Below, one piece after another: positions 13,011 to 20,243 of a DNA stretch of 20,868 nt; the first letter of the stretch is position 1, and each line of letters starts with the position of its first letter. Where the stretch lies: assembly GCA_038061695.1 (NCBI GenBank), contig JBBTYT010000019.1:1-20868 (forward strand), in the 5' to 3' direction. This DNA comes from M10-OD1-4 sp038061695 (GTDB lineage: Bacteria; Patescibacteriota; Minisyncoccia; GWC2-36-17; M10-OD1-4). The notes under the pieces were generated by a model, which was not told the DNA's origin, ran no database searches, and worked only from the letters and a program-made list of their open reading frames with translations. The position numbers were made by a program, and so were the translations under genes.

Positions 13011-13271
13011 ATGATGAATTTTGGATATTCGGATTTTTGCGGATTTAGCGGGGTGTTTATGGTTCTTTGGTGGGCTTTAGTTGTAGCCGGTATTTTTATG
13101 CTTGTAAGATGGATATTAGCGCAAAATAATGGCTCATGCAATGATAAAAATCATGATAAAAATCATGATAAATCAGCAAATGATTCTTCCCTCAATATTT
13201 TGAAAGAACGTTATGCTAAAGGAGAGATTGATAAAGAAGAATTTGATGAAAAAAAGATAGATTTAAGTTAA
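13011..13271 (+). CDS. Small membrane protein with SHOCT domain
   Basis: The 86-residue protein has one transmembrane helix at about residues 14-36 (GVFMVLWWALVVAGIFMLVR), a hydrophilic linker with a repeated DKNH unit (residues 44-52), and a C-terminal SHOCT motif, LNILKERYAKGEIDKEEFDE. SHOCT is a short helical oligomerisation module found at the end of many small bacterial membrane proteins; it has no known enzymatic role. The linker repeat is a 12-base tandem duplication at 13141-13174. ATG 13011 and 13014 are both possible starts. A strong promoter precedes it and a long perfect hairpin ends it, so it is transcribed alone. Confidence 0.85.
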   Translation: MMNFGYSDFCGFSGVFMVLWWALVVAGIFMLVRWILAQNNGSCNDKNHDKNHDKSANDSSLNILKERYAKGEIDKEEFDEKKIDLS

Positions 13272-13317
13272 AATTTAATAATAAAAAGGCGCTAAAGCGC
13301 CTTTTTATTATTAAATT
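13272..13317 (+). terminator. Terminator with 21-base perfect stem after the SHOCT gene
   Basis: Positions 13272-13292 are the exact inverted complement of 13297-13317 with loop TAAA. The core is AAAAAGGCGC/GCGCCTTTTT. Being flanked by A's and T's on both sides, it could terminate in either direction. Confidence 0.9.
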
Positions 13318-13337
13318 GAGAATTACGATATATAAAA

Positions 13338-13601
13338 ATGAAGTTAGTGATATTTTTTCTTTTCGCAATGATGTTTTTAATATTCGTTATAGCAAGCGTT
13401 ATTTTGTTGTATCATTTTATTAATTTTCGTTTTGCAAAAAATCAGCATACATTATTAATCGTATCTTTTATAATCATATCATTCGTTCTTTCTTTTTTTG
13501 AATTTGCATTGTTTTTCTCTATAAATTGGGATGAAGTTTTTTCTTTTATTTCTAACGGTATTAATCTTCAAGAGGACGGTATCTTAAAATCTCCGTTTTA
13601 A
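13338..13601 (+). CDS. Small membrane protein of unknown function, two transmembrane helices
   Basis: An 87-residue protein with two long hydrophobic segments (about residues 2-26, LVIFFLFAMMFLIFVIASVI, and 39-62, TLLIVSFIIISFVLSFFEFA) separated by a basic loop (NFRFAKNQH). A soluble tail of about 20 residues follows. The loop charge suggests that it faces the cytoplasm. I recognise no family. It begins 20 bases after the SHOCT terminator and ends 11 bases before the bPH2 gene, so the two are probably co-transcribed and may work together in the membrane. Confidence 0.6.
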   Translation: MKLVIFFLFAMMFLIFVIASVILLYHFINFRFAKNQHTLLIVSFIIISFVLSFFEFALFFSINWDEVFSFISNGINLQEDGILKSPF

Positions 13602-13612
13602 TTTTAAAAAAT

Positions 13613-14134
13613 ATGCTTTCTATCAAAGAAGGAGAAAAGTTAATATCGGTTTATCGCAGGCATTATTTTGTTTTATTTTTGGAGATTTTTCCTTTGGTTA
13701 TTTTTTCCATCATTATTATAGTTGTAGCGTTTGTTATTACATTTATGTTTTTATCAAATTCACCCGATCTTATTAAGTTAGTTTTTTTTATAATGACATT
13801 TTTTCTTCATATGTTTTTGGTGGCAATATTCGTAGCGTTAGCAGATTATTATCTTGATGTTTGGATACTTACTGACAAAAAAGTTATTGCTATTGAGCAA
13901 AACTCTTTATTTTCAAGGACAATTTATGAATTTGAATTGTCTAAAATTCAGGATATTGAGGTTAATGTACACGGTGTTTTGCAGACGCTAATAGATTACG
14001 GAGATGTTAGAGTTAGAACTGCTAGCGAAAGTAGAGATTTTGTTTTTAAACAAGTTGGAAGACCAAATTATGTAAAGGATGCAATTATGCAGGCGGTGAT
14101 AGATGGTAGAAATGGTAGTTATGTCCAAATATGA
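13613..14134 (+). CDS. Membrane-anchored bacterial PH domain (bPH2, YdbS-like) protein
   Basis: This 173-residue protein has a short soluble start (MLSIKEGEKLISVYRRHYF), two transmembrane helices at about 19-47 and 54-78, and a C-terminal bPH2 domain from about 80 to 165: YYLDVWILTDKKVIAIEQ, SLFSRTIYEFELSKIQDIEV and YGDVRVRTASE. The pattern of two helices followed by a WILTDKKVI strand and an L-KIQDI strand is typical of the YdbS/YdbT-like group. The function is unknown; such domains are thought to bind membrane or protein partners at the cytoplasmic face. It follows the small membrane gene by 11 bases. Confidence 0.82.
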   Translation: MLSIKEGEKLISVYRRHYFVLFLEIFPLVIFSIIIIVVAFVITFMFLSNSPDLIKLVFFIMTFFLHMFLVAIFVALADYYLDVWILTDKKVIAIEQNSLFSRTIYEFELSKIQDIEVNVHGVLQTLIDYGDVRVRTASESRDFVFKQVGRPNYVKDAIMQAVIDGRNGSYVQI

Positions 14135-14176
14135 TTTTTCTTTGCATTTTTTCTCTTTTTGATATATAAATTCTAT

Positions 14177-15229
14177 ATGCAAAAAGGTTTTTGGGGAAAA
14201 TTAAATAAACCAATCTTTGGGCTCTCACCTATGGATGGCGTTACAGACGCCTCTTTTCGTTTTATAGTGGCAAAATACGGAGATCCAGATATTATCTTAA
14301 CAGAGTTTGTTTCTGTTGAAGGAATTTCTGCCGGAGCAGATATTCTCTTGGATGATTTTATATATTCTGATATGGAGAGGCCGATAGTTGCGCAAATTTT
14401 TGGTGCTACTCCTGAAGCATTTTATAAAACTGCTCCACTTTTATGTGAGTTGGGATTTGATGGTATAGATATAAATATGGGATGTCCGGATAAGAATGTG
14501 GCAAAGAGAGGCGGTGGAGCAGGATTGATAAGGACGCCGGAATTAGCAAAAGATATAATAAGAAGCGTTCAAATTGGTGTGAGAGATTGGGTGAATGGTA
14601 AATCTCTTGAGGAATTTGGTTTATCGGAATCCATTATCAATAAAGCAAAGAATAGAAAGACAGAAATAAGAAAAATAGAAATTCCTATCTCAGTAAAAAC
14701 AAGAATAGGTTATGATGATATTGTTATAGAAGAGTGGGTAAAGCATCTTCTTGAGATGGAGCCGGCAAATATATCAATACATGGGAGAACTCTAAAGCAA
14801 ATGTATACAGGACTCGCAGATTGGGATGCTATTGGCAGGGCTGCGGAAATTATAAAAAAAACAGATACGTTGGTCTTGGGGAATGGAGATATAAAAGATT
14901 TAATATCTGCAAATAGCAGTATAGAAAAATACGGTTTAGATGGTGTCTTGATTGGCAGGGCTGTGTTTGGTAATCCATGGATATTTTCAAATGCAGAGGT
15001 TTCTATTTCTGATAAATTAGACGTTGCCATTGAGCATGCAAAACATTTTGAAAAAATATTTAAAGATAGAAAGTTTTATAATATGAAAAAGCATCTATCT
15101 TGGTATTCGCATGGTTTTTTTGGAGCAAAAGAGCTTAGAATTAGGCTTATGAAAGCATCTAATGCCACTGAGTGCGAGAGTATAATATCTGAGTTTGAAA
15201 TGGGGATAAAATCATTGACTTTAGAATAA
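14177..15229 (+). CDS. tRNA-dihydrouridine synthase (Dus family)
   Basis: The protein from ATG 14177 has 350 residues. It reduces specific uridines of tRNA to dihydrouridine using FMN and NAD(P)H. Visible family blocks are GLSPMDGVTDASFRFI, the PIVAQIFGATPEAF strand, DGIDINMGCPDKNVAKRGGG with the catalytic Cys in GCP, IPISVKTRIGYD, NISIHGRTLKQMYTG, TLVLGNGDI and LIGRAVFGNPWIF, which carry FMN and tRNA contacts. Length is typical of the DusB-like branch, though I cannot assign the subfamily firmly. An insertion of about 40 residues sits near residues 140-185. The frame is open from TTG 14159, but the ATG gives the usual N-terminus. It ends with its own terminator. Confidence 0.93.
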   Translation: MQKGFWGKLNKPIFGLSPMDGVTDASFRFIVAKYGDPDIILTEFVSVEGISAGADILLDDFIYSDMERPIVAQIFGATPEAFYKTAPLLCELGFDGIDINMGCPDKNVAKRGGGAGLIRTPELAKDIIRSVQIGVRDWVNGKSLEEFGLSESIINKAKNRKTEIRKIEIPISVKTRIGYDDIVIEEWVKHLLEMEPANISIHGRTLKQMYTGLADWDAIGRAAEIIKKTDTLVLGNGDIKDLISANSSIEKYGLDGVLIGRAVFGNPWIFSNAEVSISDKLDVAIEHAKHFEKIFKDRKFYNMKKHLSWYSHGFFGAKELRIRLMKASNATECESIISEFEMGIKSLTLE

Positions 15230-15306
15230 TAAGAGAATATACTTAAAATAGACTTTGGGGGTCTAGAATAAAGATAAATTTTAATAATTTATAGGAGGAA
15301 GTTTAG

Positions 15307-15332
15307 CTGGGGCGAATCGCCCCAGTTTTTTT
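15307..15332 (+). terminator. Rho-independent terminator after the dus gene
   Basis: CTGGGGC and GCCCCAG form a perfect stem with a GAATC loop followed by T7. Confidence 0.88.
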
Positions 15333-15351
15333 ATTTGAATTACAATATTTG

Positions 15352-15360
15352 TGGTATATT
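15352..15360 (+). promoter_or_regulatory. Extended -10 element upstream of rsmE
   Basis: TGGTATATT (15352-15360) fits the extended -10 form and lies 31 bases before ATG 15392. No good -35 is seen. Confidence 0.4.
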
Positions 15361-15391
15361 TATAGGATTAGAATAGATTTTATTATTTCTT

Positions 15392-16123
15392 ATGACAGAA
15401 AGATTTTTTATCAATGAAAAAATTCAAGACTCTCAAGATGAGATTGTTATTTCTGATATTGATTTAATACATCAAGTCAGTAGAGTTTTAAGAAAGAAAG
15501 CAGGTGATATCGTCATTGTCTTAGATAATTCCGGCTTTGAGTTTAAGTGTGAAATAAGGCAGATAGTAAAAAATTTCCTGCTTTTAAAAATTCTTAATAA
15601 AGAGAAAAATAATAATGAGCCAAGTATTATTCTTTCCTTGTATCAAAGCTTGGTAAAGAAAGATAAAATGGAATTGATATTTGAAAAATGCACTGAGATT
15701 GGAGTTTCAAAATTTTATCCAATAATCTCTGAACATTCCGTTAAGCTTTTTTTAAAAGTTGATAGAGCAAGAAAGATTTTAAAGGAAGCGACCGAGCAAT
15801 CTCAAAGAGGTGTGGTGCCTAAGCTAGCGGATATTTTAAAATTTAAAGAGGCTATAATGGGTTGTAAAGGCGATTCTCTTAATATTATTTTTTATGAAAA
15901 AGAAAAATTAGAAAAAATAACAGATTTCCTTATTGATAATAAGGAAAGATTAGGAAATATTAGGGAAATTAATATATTTATTGGTCCTGAAGGAGGTTTT
16001 TCAGAAGAAGAGATTGGTATTGCAAGAGAAAAAGGATTTATTCTATTATCTCTTGGCGGTAGAATATTGAGAGCGGAGACAGCCGCGATAATTGCATCAG
16101 CTTTTTTTGTTCTGGAGAGATGA
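15392..16123 (+). CDS. rsmE: 16S rRNA (uracil-1498-N3)-methyltransferase RsmE
   Basis: The 243-residue protein has the RsmE layout: an N-terminal PUA-like domain (TERFFINEKI, HQVSRVLRKKAGDIVIVLDN) and a C-terminal SPOUT methyltransferase domain with the deep trefoil knot. Diagnostic motifs are SLVKKDKMELIFEKCTEIGV, EHSVKLF, EATEQSQRGVVPKL, IFIGPEGGFSEEE and LGGRILRAETAAI, the last two forming the S-adenosylmethionine site. It methylates U1498 of 16S rRNA in the assembled 30S subunit. The length is normal and the start is the first ATG at the conserved MTERFF. It ends in TGA, and the next promoter begins two bases later. Confidence 0.95.
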   Translation: MTERFFINEKIQDSQDEIVISDIDLIHQVSRVLRKKAGDIVIVLDNSGFEFKCEIRQIVKNFLLLKILNKEKNNNEPSIILSLYQSLVKKDKMELIFEKCTEIGVSKFYPIISEHSVKLFLKVDRARKILKEATEQSQRGVVPKLADILKFKEAIMGCKGDSLNIIFYEKEKLEKITDFLIDNKERLGNIREINIFIGPEGGFSEEEIGIAREKGFILLSLGGRILRAETAAIIASAFFVLER

Positions 16124-16124
16124 G

Positions 16125-16153
16125 TTGCTTTTTTAAGAGGGAAAGTGTATAAT
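16125..16153 (+). promoter_or_regulatory. Sigma70-type promoter of the subtilase gene
   Basis: TTGCTT (16125-16130), a 17-base spacer and a perfect TATAAT (16148-16153). Transcription would begin near 16160, leaving a leader of about 42 bases before ATG 16202. Confidence 0.7.
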
Positions 16154-16201
16154 GTTCGTATAATTATTTTATTTTTATTAAATTATTAAAAATTAAAAAA
16201 T

Positions 16202-17401
16202 ATGAGAAAAATTTTATCTTTATTTATGGTCTTTTCTGTCGTTCTTGGATTGCCGATTGCTGTATTCGCTGATTTTTCATCTGGTAAAACAGAAAGAAAA
16301 ATTGTTGTGTTTAAGTCGGGTGTGAACGAATCTGTAAAGGATAATTTAATAATCAAACATAAAGGTATTAAAGTGAAAGATTCAGGTCACAATAAAAATT
16401 TAAAAGTTGTAAATTTAACTGATAAAGAAGGATATAATTTAGCTAAAAATCCAGAAGTTCTTAGAGTTGATGATGATATTTTAATAAGTATAAATCATAA
16501 AGAGTCTGTAAGCGGTAAATATAAAAGCAAAGTGGTTTCTCAGCCGGCGCAAGTTTTACCATGGGGGATTGATAAAATTGATGCTGAATTAAGCTGGGCA
16601 ACAAGTGAAGGTGTTGGGATAAATGTTGCTGTTTTGGATACAGGGATTGATTTAACTCACCCTGATTTAAAAGCGAATATCAAAGGCAAGTTTAATGCTA
16701 TAAATTCTAGAAAATCTGCGACTGATGATAATGGTCATGGAACTCATGTTGCCGGAATTATTGGAGCTTTAGATAATAGTATTGGTGTTGTTGGTGTTGC
16801 ACCCGAAGTCTCTCTTTATGCTGTTAAGGTTTTAGATAGCAGAGGTTCTGGATATCTTTCGGATATAATTGAAGGAATTGATTGGTCTATCGCAAATGGT
16901 ATTAATGTTATAAATATGTCTTTCGGCACTAACTCCAATATTGGATCTTTTGCAGATGCTGTTGGCAGAGCTGTAGATAAGGGAATTGTTTTGGTGGCTG
17001 CTGCTGGTAATGATGGCGGGGCAGTGGATTACCCAGGAGCTTATGATGGCGTTATAGCGGTTTCTGCTACAGATAGCTCAGATACTATTACATCTTGGTC
17101 ATCAAGAGGTCCGGAGGTTTCATTGGCCGCTCCAGGATTAAATATTTTATCTACATGGAAGGGAAGTATTTATAAAACTATAAGTGGTACATCAATGGCT
17201 TCTCCTCATGTTGCCGGCTCAGTTGCCAGTATAATGGCTTCACCTGTTGATCCTCTATATGATCTTAATACAAATAGTATTTGGGATGCAGGAGAAGTAA
17301 GAAGTAAAATACAAGATAAATCAACAGATTTAGGAGATACTGGATTTGATAATTCATATGGATTTGGTCTTGTGAATCTCTTTAATTCTCTATCTTTATA
17401 A
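16202..17401 (+). CDS. Secreted subtilisin-like serine protease (S8 family)
   Basis: The 399-residue preproprotein has a signal peptide (residues 1 to about 23, MRKILSLFMVFSVVLGLPIA with VFA before the likely cut), an inhibitor-I9-type propeptide (about 31-95, RKIVVFKSGVNESVKDNLI to PEVLRVDDDI), and a complete S8 catalytic domain from about 120. The triad is Asp146 in VAVLDTGID, His179 in NGHGTHVAG and Ser331 in GTSMASPHVAG, with oxyanion Asn270 in AAAGN. It should be exported, cleave its own propeptide and degrade extracellular protein. No cell-wall anchor or extra domain follows; the protein ends shortly after the catalytic domain. A short DLNTNSIWDAGE loop near 354-365 may bind calcium. 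It has its own promoter and terminator. Confidence 0.95.
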   Translation: MRKILSLFMVFSVVLGLPIAVFADFSSGKTERKIVVFKSGVNESVKDNLIIKHKGIKVKDSGHNKNLKVVNLTDKEGYNLAKNPEVLRVDDDILISINHKESVSGKYKSKVVSQPAQVLPWGIDKIDAELSWATSEGVGINVAVLDTGIDLTHPDLKANIKGKFNAINSRKSATDDNGHGTHVAGIIGALDNSIGVVGVAPEVSLYAVKVLDSRGSGYLSDIIEGIDWSIANGINVINMSFGTNSNIGSFADAVGRAVDKGIVLVAAAGNDGGAVDYPGAYDGVIAVSATDSSDTITSWSSRGPEVSLAAPGLNILSTWKGSIYKTISGTSMASPHVAGSVASIMASPVDPLYDLNTNSIWDAGEVRSKIQDKSTDLGDTGFDNSYGFGLVNLFNSLSL

Positions 17402-17412
17402 TTGAAAAATAT

Positions 17413-17447
17413 AAAAAACCGTCTTATTTTACATAAGGCGGTTTTTT
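17413..17447 (+). terminator. Rho-independent terminator after the subtilase gene
   Basis: AAAAACCGTCTTAT pairs with ATAAGGCGGTTTTT with one T-G wobble, loop TTTAC, ending in a T run. Confidence 0.88.
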
Positions 17448-17461
17448 GTTAAAGTAAATAT

Positions 17462-17689
17462 ATGAAGATTTTAATAAAAGTTTATCCAAACTCAAAAGAA
17501 AATAAAGTCTTGCAAAATGAAGATGATTCTTTTAATATCCGTGTTAAAGCTCAAGCAAAAGAAGGAAAAGCAAATAAGGCTGTTATAACTCTTTTAGCTG
17601 AATATTTTAAAATTTCAAAATCCTCCATAACGATAAAAATAGGACATTCAACAAGAAATAAGATAATTGATATTAAAGAGGCCTCTTAA
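17462..17689 (+). CDS. YggU/DUF167 family protein
   Basis: This is a 75-residue protein of normal family length. It contains the conserved core KVYPNSKENKV, FNIRVKAQAKEGKANKAVIT and LLAEYFKISKSSITIKIGHS, followed by TRNKIIDI. The AKEGKANKA loop is the family signature. DUF167 proteins are small, widely conserved and of unresolved function. ATG 17462 is the only sensible start, 14 bases after the subtilase terminator; a weak extended -10-like TGTTAAAGT precedes it. Confidence 0.9.
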   Translation: MKILIKVYPNSKENKVLQNEDDSFNIRVKAQAKEGKANKAVITLLAEYFKISKSSITIKIGHSTRNKIIDIKEAS

Positions 17690-17711
17690 GATTTAAAAAA
17701 ACCATTTTAAA

Positions 17712-17726
17712 TGGTATGATGACTAT
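17712..17726 (+). promoter_or_regulatory. Extended -10 promoter of glmS, probably leaderless
   Basis: TGGTATGAT (17712-17720) is followed by 6 bases and then ATG 17727. This is the same geometry as at parA (1857). No ribosome binding site is present. A small inverted repeat, ACCATTT/AAATGGT, overlaps it. Confidence 0.55.
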
Positions 17727-19556
17727 ATGTGTGGAATAATAGGATATATAGGAAAAAAACAGGCTTTACCTATACTTCTTGATGGGTTAAAACGATTAGA
17801 ATATAGGGGTTATGACTCTGCTGGGGTTGCTATTTTAGGTGAAAAAGTGCATTTAGCTAAGGTGGCAGGCAGAGTTTTTGATCTGGAAAAAAATATCGGC
17901 GATAAAGATTTTTCAGGCTATGTAGGTATCGCGCATACAAGATGGGCTACTCATGGTAAGCCTACAAAAGCCAATGCTCATCCGCATATTGGCTGTAATA
18001 ATGATTTTTTAATAGTGCATAATGGAATAATAGAGAATTATAACGAACTTAAAAAAGAGTTGCAGGATATAGGACATAAGTTTTATTCGCAGACAGATTC
18101 AGAAGTCTTTGCTCATTTATTAGAGGAGGAATTTAAACATTATCATAATTTTGAAGCCTCATTTAAAAATGCGATATTAAAAATTAGAGGAGCCTACGGC
18201 ATAGTTGCCATTTATAAAAATGATAATGAGAAAATTCTTATAGCTAGAAAGTCATCCCCAATTTTAATAGGGGTAGGGAAAGATGAATATATAATAGCAT
18301 CAGATCTCTCTGCTCTTCTTAATTATACTAAAGATATTATATATCTTGGAGATGATGAGATTGCTGTTTGTGAGATTAATAATATAAGAATAAGCAATTC
18401 TAAAAATGAGGCAGTAGGCAGAAAGGCTCATAAGATTGATATTTCGCTAGAGCAGGCAGAGAAAGGAAGCTTTGAGACATTTATGAAAAAAGAAATATTT
18501 GAATCACCTGATGTGATAAAAAATGCCATAAGAGGAAGATTGGTGGAGGGGGAAGGCATTTCAAAATTTGGAGGTCTTGATGAGGTTAAAGATAGATTAA
18601 AAGATATAAAAAGAATTACTATAGTTGCTTGTGGAACATCTTATTATGCCGGACTTCTAGCTAAGTATTGGATTTCTGATATTGCCGGCTTACATACTGA
18701 TGTTGAAATAGCCTCTGAATTCAAATCAAGAGATATTAATCTTGGTAGCTCTGATTTAGTTATTGCTATTTCACAGTCTGGTGAAACAGCTGATACGCTT
18801 TGTGCTGTTCGTGAGGCAAAGAAAAAAGGAGCCTTAACTTTAGGAATTGTGAATGTAGTTGGCTCTTCAATCTCCAGAGAAACAGATATAGGTATTTATA
18901 ATCACGCTGGTCCAGAGATCTCTGTTGCGTCAACAAAAGCATTTATATCACAGGCAACAGTTCTTGCCTTATTGACTCTTTTTTTTGCAAGAAATAATAA
19001 GATGAGTGTGGAAGAAGGAAATGACCTTATTTATGAGATAAACGGTTTGTATGCTAAGGTTGGTCAGGTCTTAGGGCAACAAAAAAATATACAGAGCATA
19101 GCAGAAAAGTATTCAAAGTATAAGAATTTTATATTTTTAGGAAGAAAATATAATTTCCCTATTGCTCTTGAGAGTGCTTTGAAGCTTAAGGAGATTTCTT
19201 ATATTCATGCGGAGGGGTATGCTGGTGGCGAATTAAAACATGGTCCGCTTGCTATGATAGATAAAAATTTTCCAACTTTTTGCATAGCTACGAAAGGTTC
19301 TGTATATGATAAAATTTTATCAAATATTGAAGAGATAAAAGCTAGAAACGGAAAAGTTATTTGCATAGCAACAGCAGGAGATAAGAATATAGCAAAAATT
19401 GCTGATGATGTTATATATATTCCAAAGTCTATAGAGATGCTTTCACCTATACTCTCTGTTGTGGTGACACAATTATTCGCGTATTTTATCGCTCGTGTTT
19501 TAGGAAGGGATATAGATAAGCCTAGAAATTTAGCAAAAAGTGTAACCGTTGAATAA
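17727..19556 (+). CDS. glmS: Glutamine-fructose-6-phosphate aminotransferase (isomerizing), GlmS
   Basis: The 609-residue enzyme makes glucosamine-6-phosphate from fructose-6-phosphate and glutamine, the first step toward UDP-GlcNAc for peptidoglycan. The N-terminal class II glutaminase begins MCGIIGYIG with nucleophile Cys2 and contains LKRLEYRGYDSAG, GIAHTRWATHG and NGIIENY. Two SIS sugar-isomerase domains follow: VACGTSYYAG with SQSGETADTL and STKAF, then LGRKYNFPIALESALKLKE and EGYAGGELKHGPLAMI. The C-terminus DKPRNLAKSVTVE is the conserved tail that shuttles over the active site. Length equals the family norm. No glmS ribozyme can be present, because the predicted transcript starts at the ATG. 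The alpha/beta hydrolase starts 4 bases after its stop. Confidence 0.97.
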   Translation: MCGIIGYIGKKQALPILLDGLKRLEYRGYDSAGVAILGEKVHLAKVAGRVFDLEKNIGDKDFSGYVGIAHTRWATHGKPTKANAHPHIGCNNDFLIVHNGIIENYNELKKELQDIGHKFYSQTDSEVFAHLLEEEFKHYHNFEASFKNAILKIRGAYGIVAIYKNDNEKILIARKSSPILIGVGKDEYIIASDLSALLNYTKDIIYLGDDEIAVCEINNIRISNSKNEAVGRKAHKIDISLEQAEKGSFETFMKKEIFESPDVIKNAIRGRLVEGEGISKFGGLDEVKDRLKDIKRITIVACGTSYYAGLLAKYWISDIAGLHTDVEIASEFKSRDINLGSSDLVIAISQSGETADTLCAVREAKKKGALTLGIVNVVGSSISRETDIGIYNHAGPEISVASTKAFISQATVLALLTLFFARNNKMSVEEGNDLIYEINGLYAKVGQVLGQQKNIQSIAEKYSKYKNFIFLGRKYNFPIALESALKLKEISYIHAEGYAGGELKHGPLAMIDKNFPTFCIATKGSVYDKILSNIEEIKARNGKVICIATAGDKNIAKIADDVIYIPKSIEMLSPILSVVVTQLFAYFIARVLGRDIDKPRNLAKSVTVE

Positions 19557-19559
19557 GAT

Positions 19560-20228
19560 ATGCAAAAAATAATTTTAACAACGAGTGATAATGTAAAGAT
19601 TCATGGCGTTTATTTTTCTGTAGGTAAAGAAAATTCTCCAGCTGTAGTATTGCTTCATATGATGCCTGCTACAAAAGAATCGTGGCACGATTTTCAAGAA
19701 GAGTTGGCATTGACTGGATTTAATTCTTTAGCCATTGATTTTCGAGGTCATGGAGAATCTATTTTAAAAGACGAAAAAATAATAAATTATCAAAACTTTA
19801 CTGCTGCAGAGCAGTGTGAAAAAATCAATGATGTTGAAAGCGCTGTTGAATTTCTTGAGGAAAGAGGAATTCCAAAGGGAAAAATTTCCTTAATAGGCGC
19901 TTCAATTGGGGCTAATTTAGCGTTGCAGTATATGTCTAATAATAAGGAAATAAAATCTTCCGTATTAATTTCACCAGGGCTTGATTATAGAGGTGTAATG
20001 ACAGAGGATAATATTCTTAAGCTTTCCATAGATCAGTCTGTTTTAATGGCATCAGGCGGAGATCAAGATTCATATTCAAGAATTTCCGTAAAAAAATTAT
20101 TTAATATGATAAAAGTCAAAAAAGATATGCATATTTTTGAAGATGCTAGTCATGGAACAGAGATATTTAAAATCCATCCGGAGTTCAAAGGCGAGATAAT
20201 CAATTGGTTAAAATCTAATAATTTATAA
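19560..20228 (+). CDS. Alpha/beta hydrolase (serine hydrolase) family protein
   Basis: The 222-residue protein shows the alpha/beta-hydrolase order: PAVVLLHMMPATKESW (oxyanion strand), LAIDFRGHGES, ISLIGASIGANLALQ with nucleophile Ser115 in GASIG, LMASGGDQDSYS supplying the acid (Asp168 or Asp170), and FEDASHGTEIF with His198. It is small, lacks a large cap domain and has no signal peptide, so it acts in the cytoplasm as an esterase, thioesterase or related hydrolase; the substrate is unknown. It starts 4 bases after glmS and ends 15 bases before nfo, so the three genes are probably one operon, though no functional link is obvious. Confidence 0.88.
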   Translation: MQKIILTTSDNVKIHGVYFSVGKENSPAVVLLHMMPATKESWHDFQEELALTGFNSLAIDFRGHGESILKDEKIINYQNFTAAEQCEKINDVESAVEFLEERGIPKGKISLIGASIGANLALQYMSNNKEIKSSVLISPGLDYRGVMTEDNILKLSIDQSVLMASGGDQDSYSRISVKKLFNMIKVKKDMHIFEDASHGTEIFKIHPEFKGEIINWLKSNNL

Positions 20229-20243
20229 TTTAAAACCTAACTT

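Noticed and set aside
13141..13174. Short tandem repeat as a CRISPR or regulatory array
   Set aside because: It is a 12-base coding repeat giving DKNH units in the SHOCT protein linker; there are no spacers. No CRISPR array is present in the window.
14710..15030. Minus-strand ORF of 106 codons inside the dus gene
   Set aside because: It is a shadow of a well-supported gene and its translation shows no family motif. The other minus-strand ORFs were rejected for the same reason.
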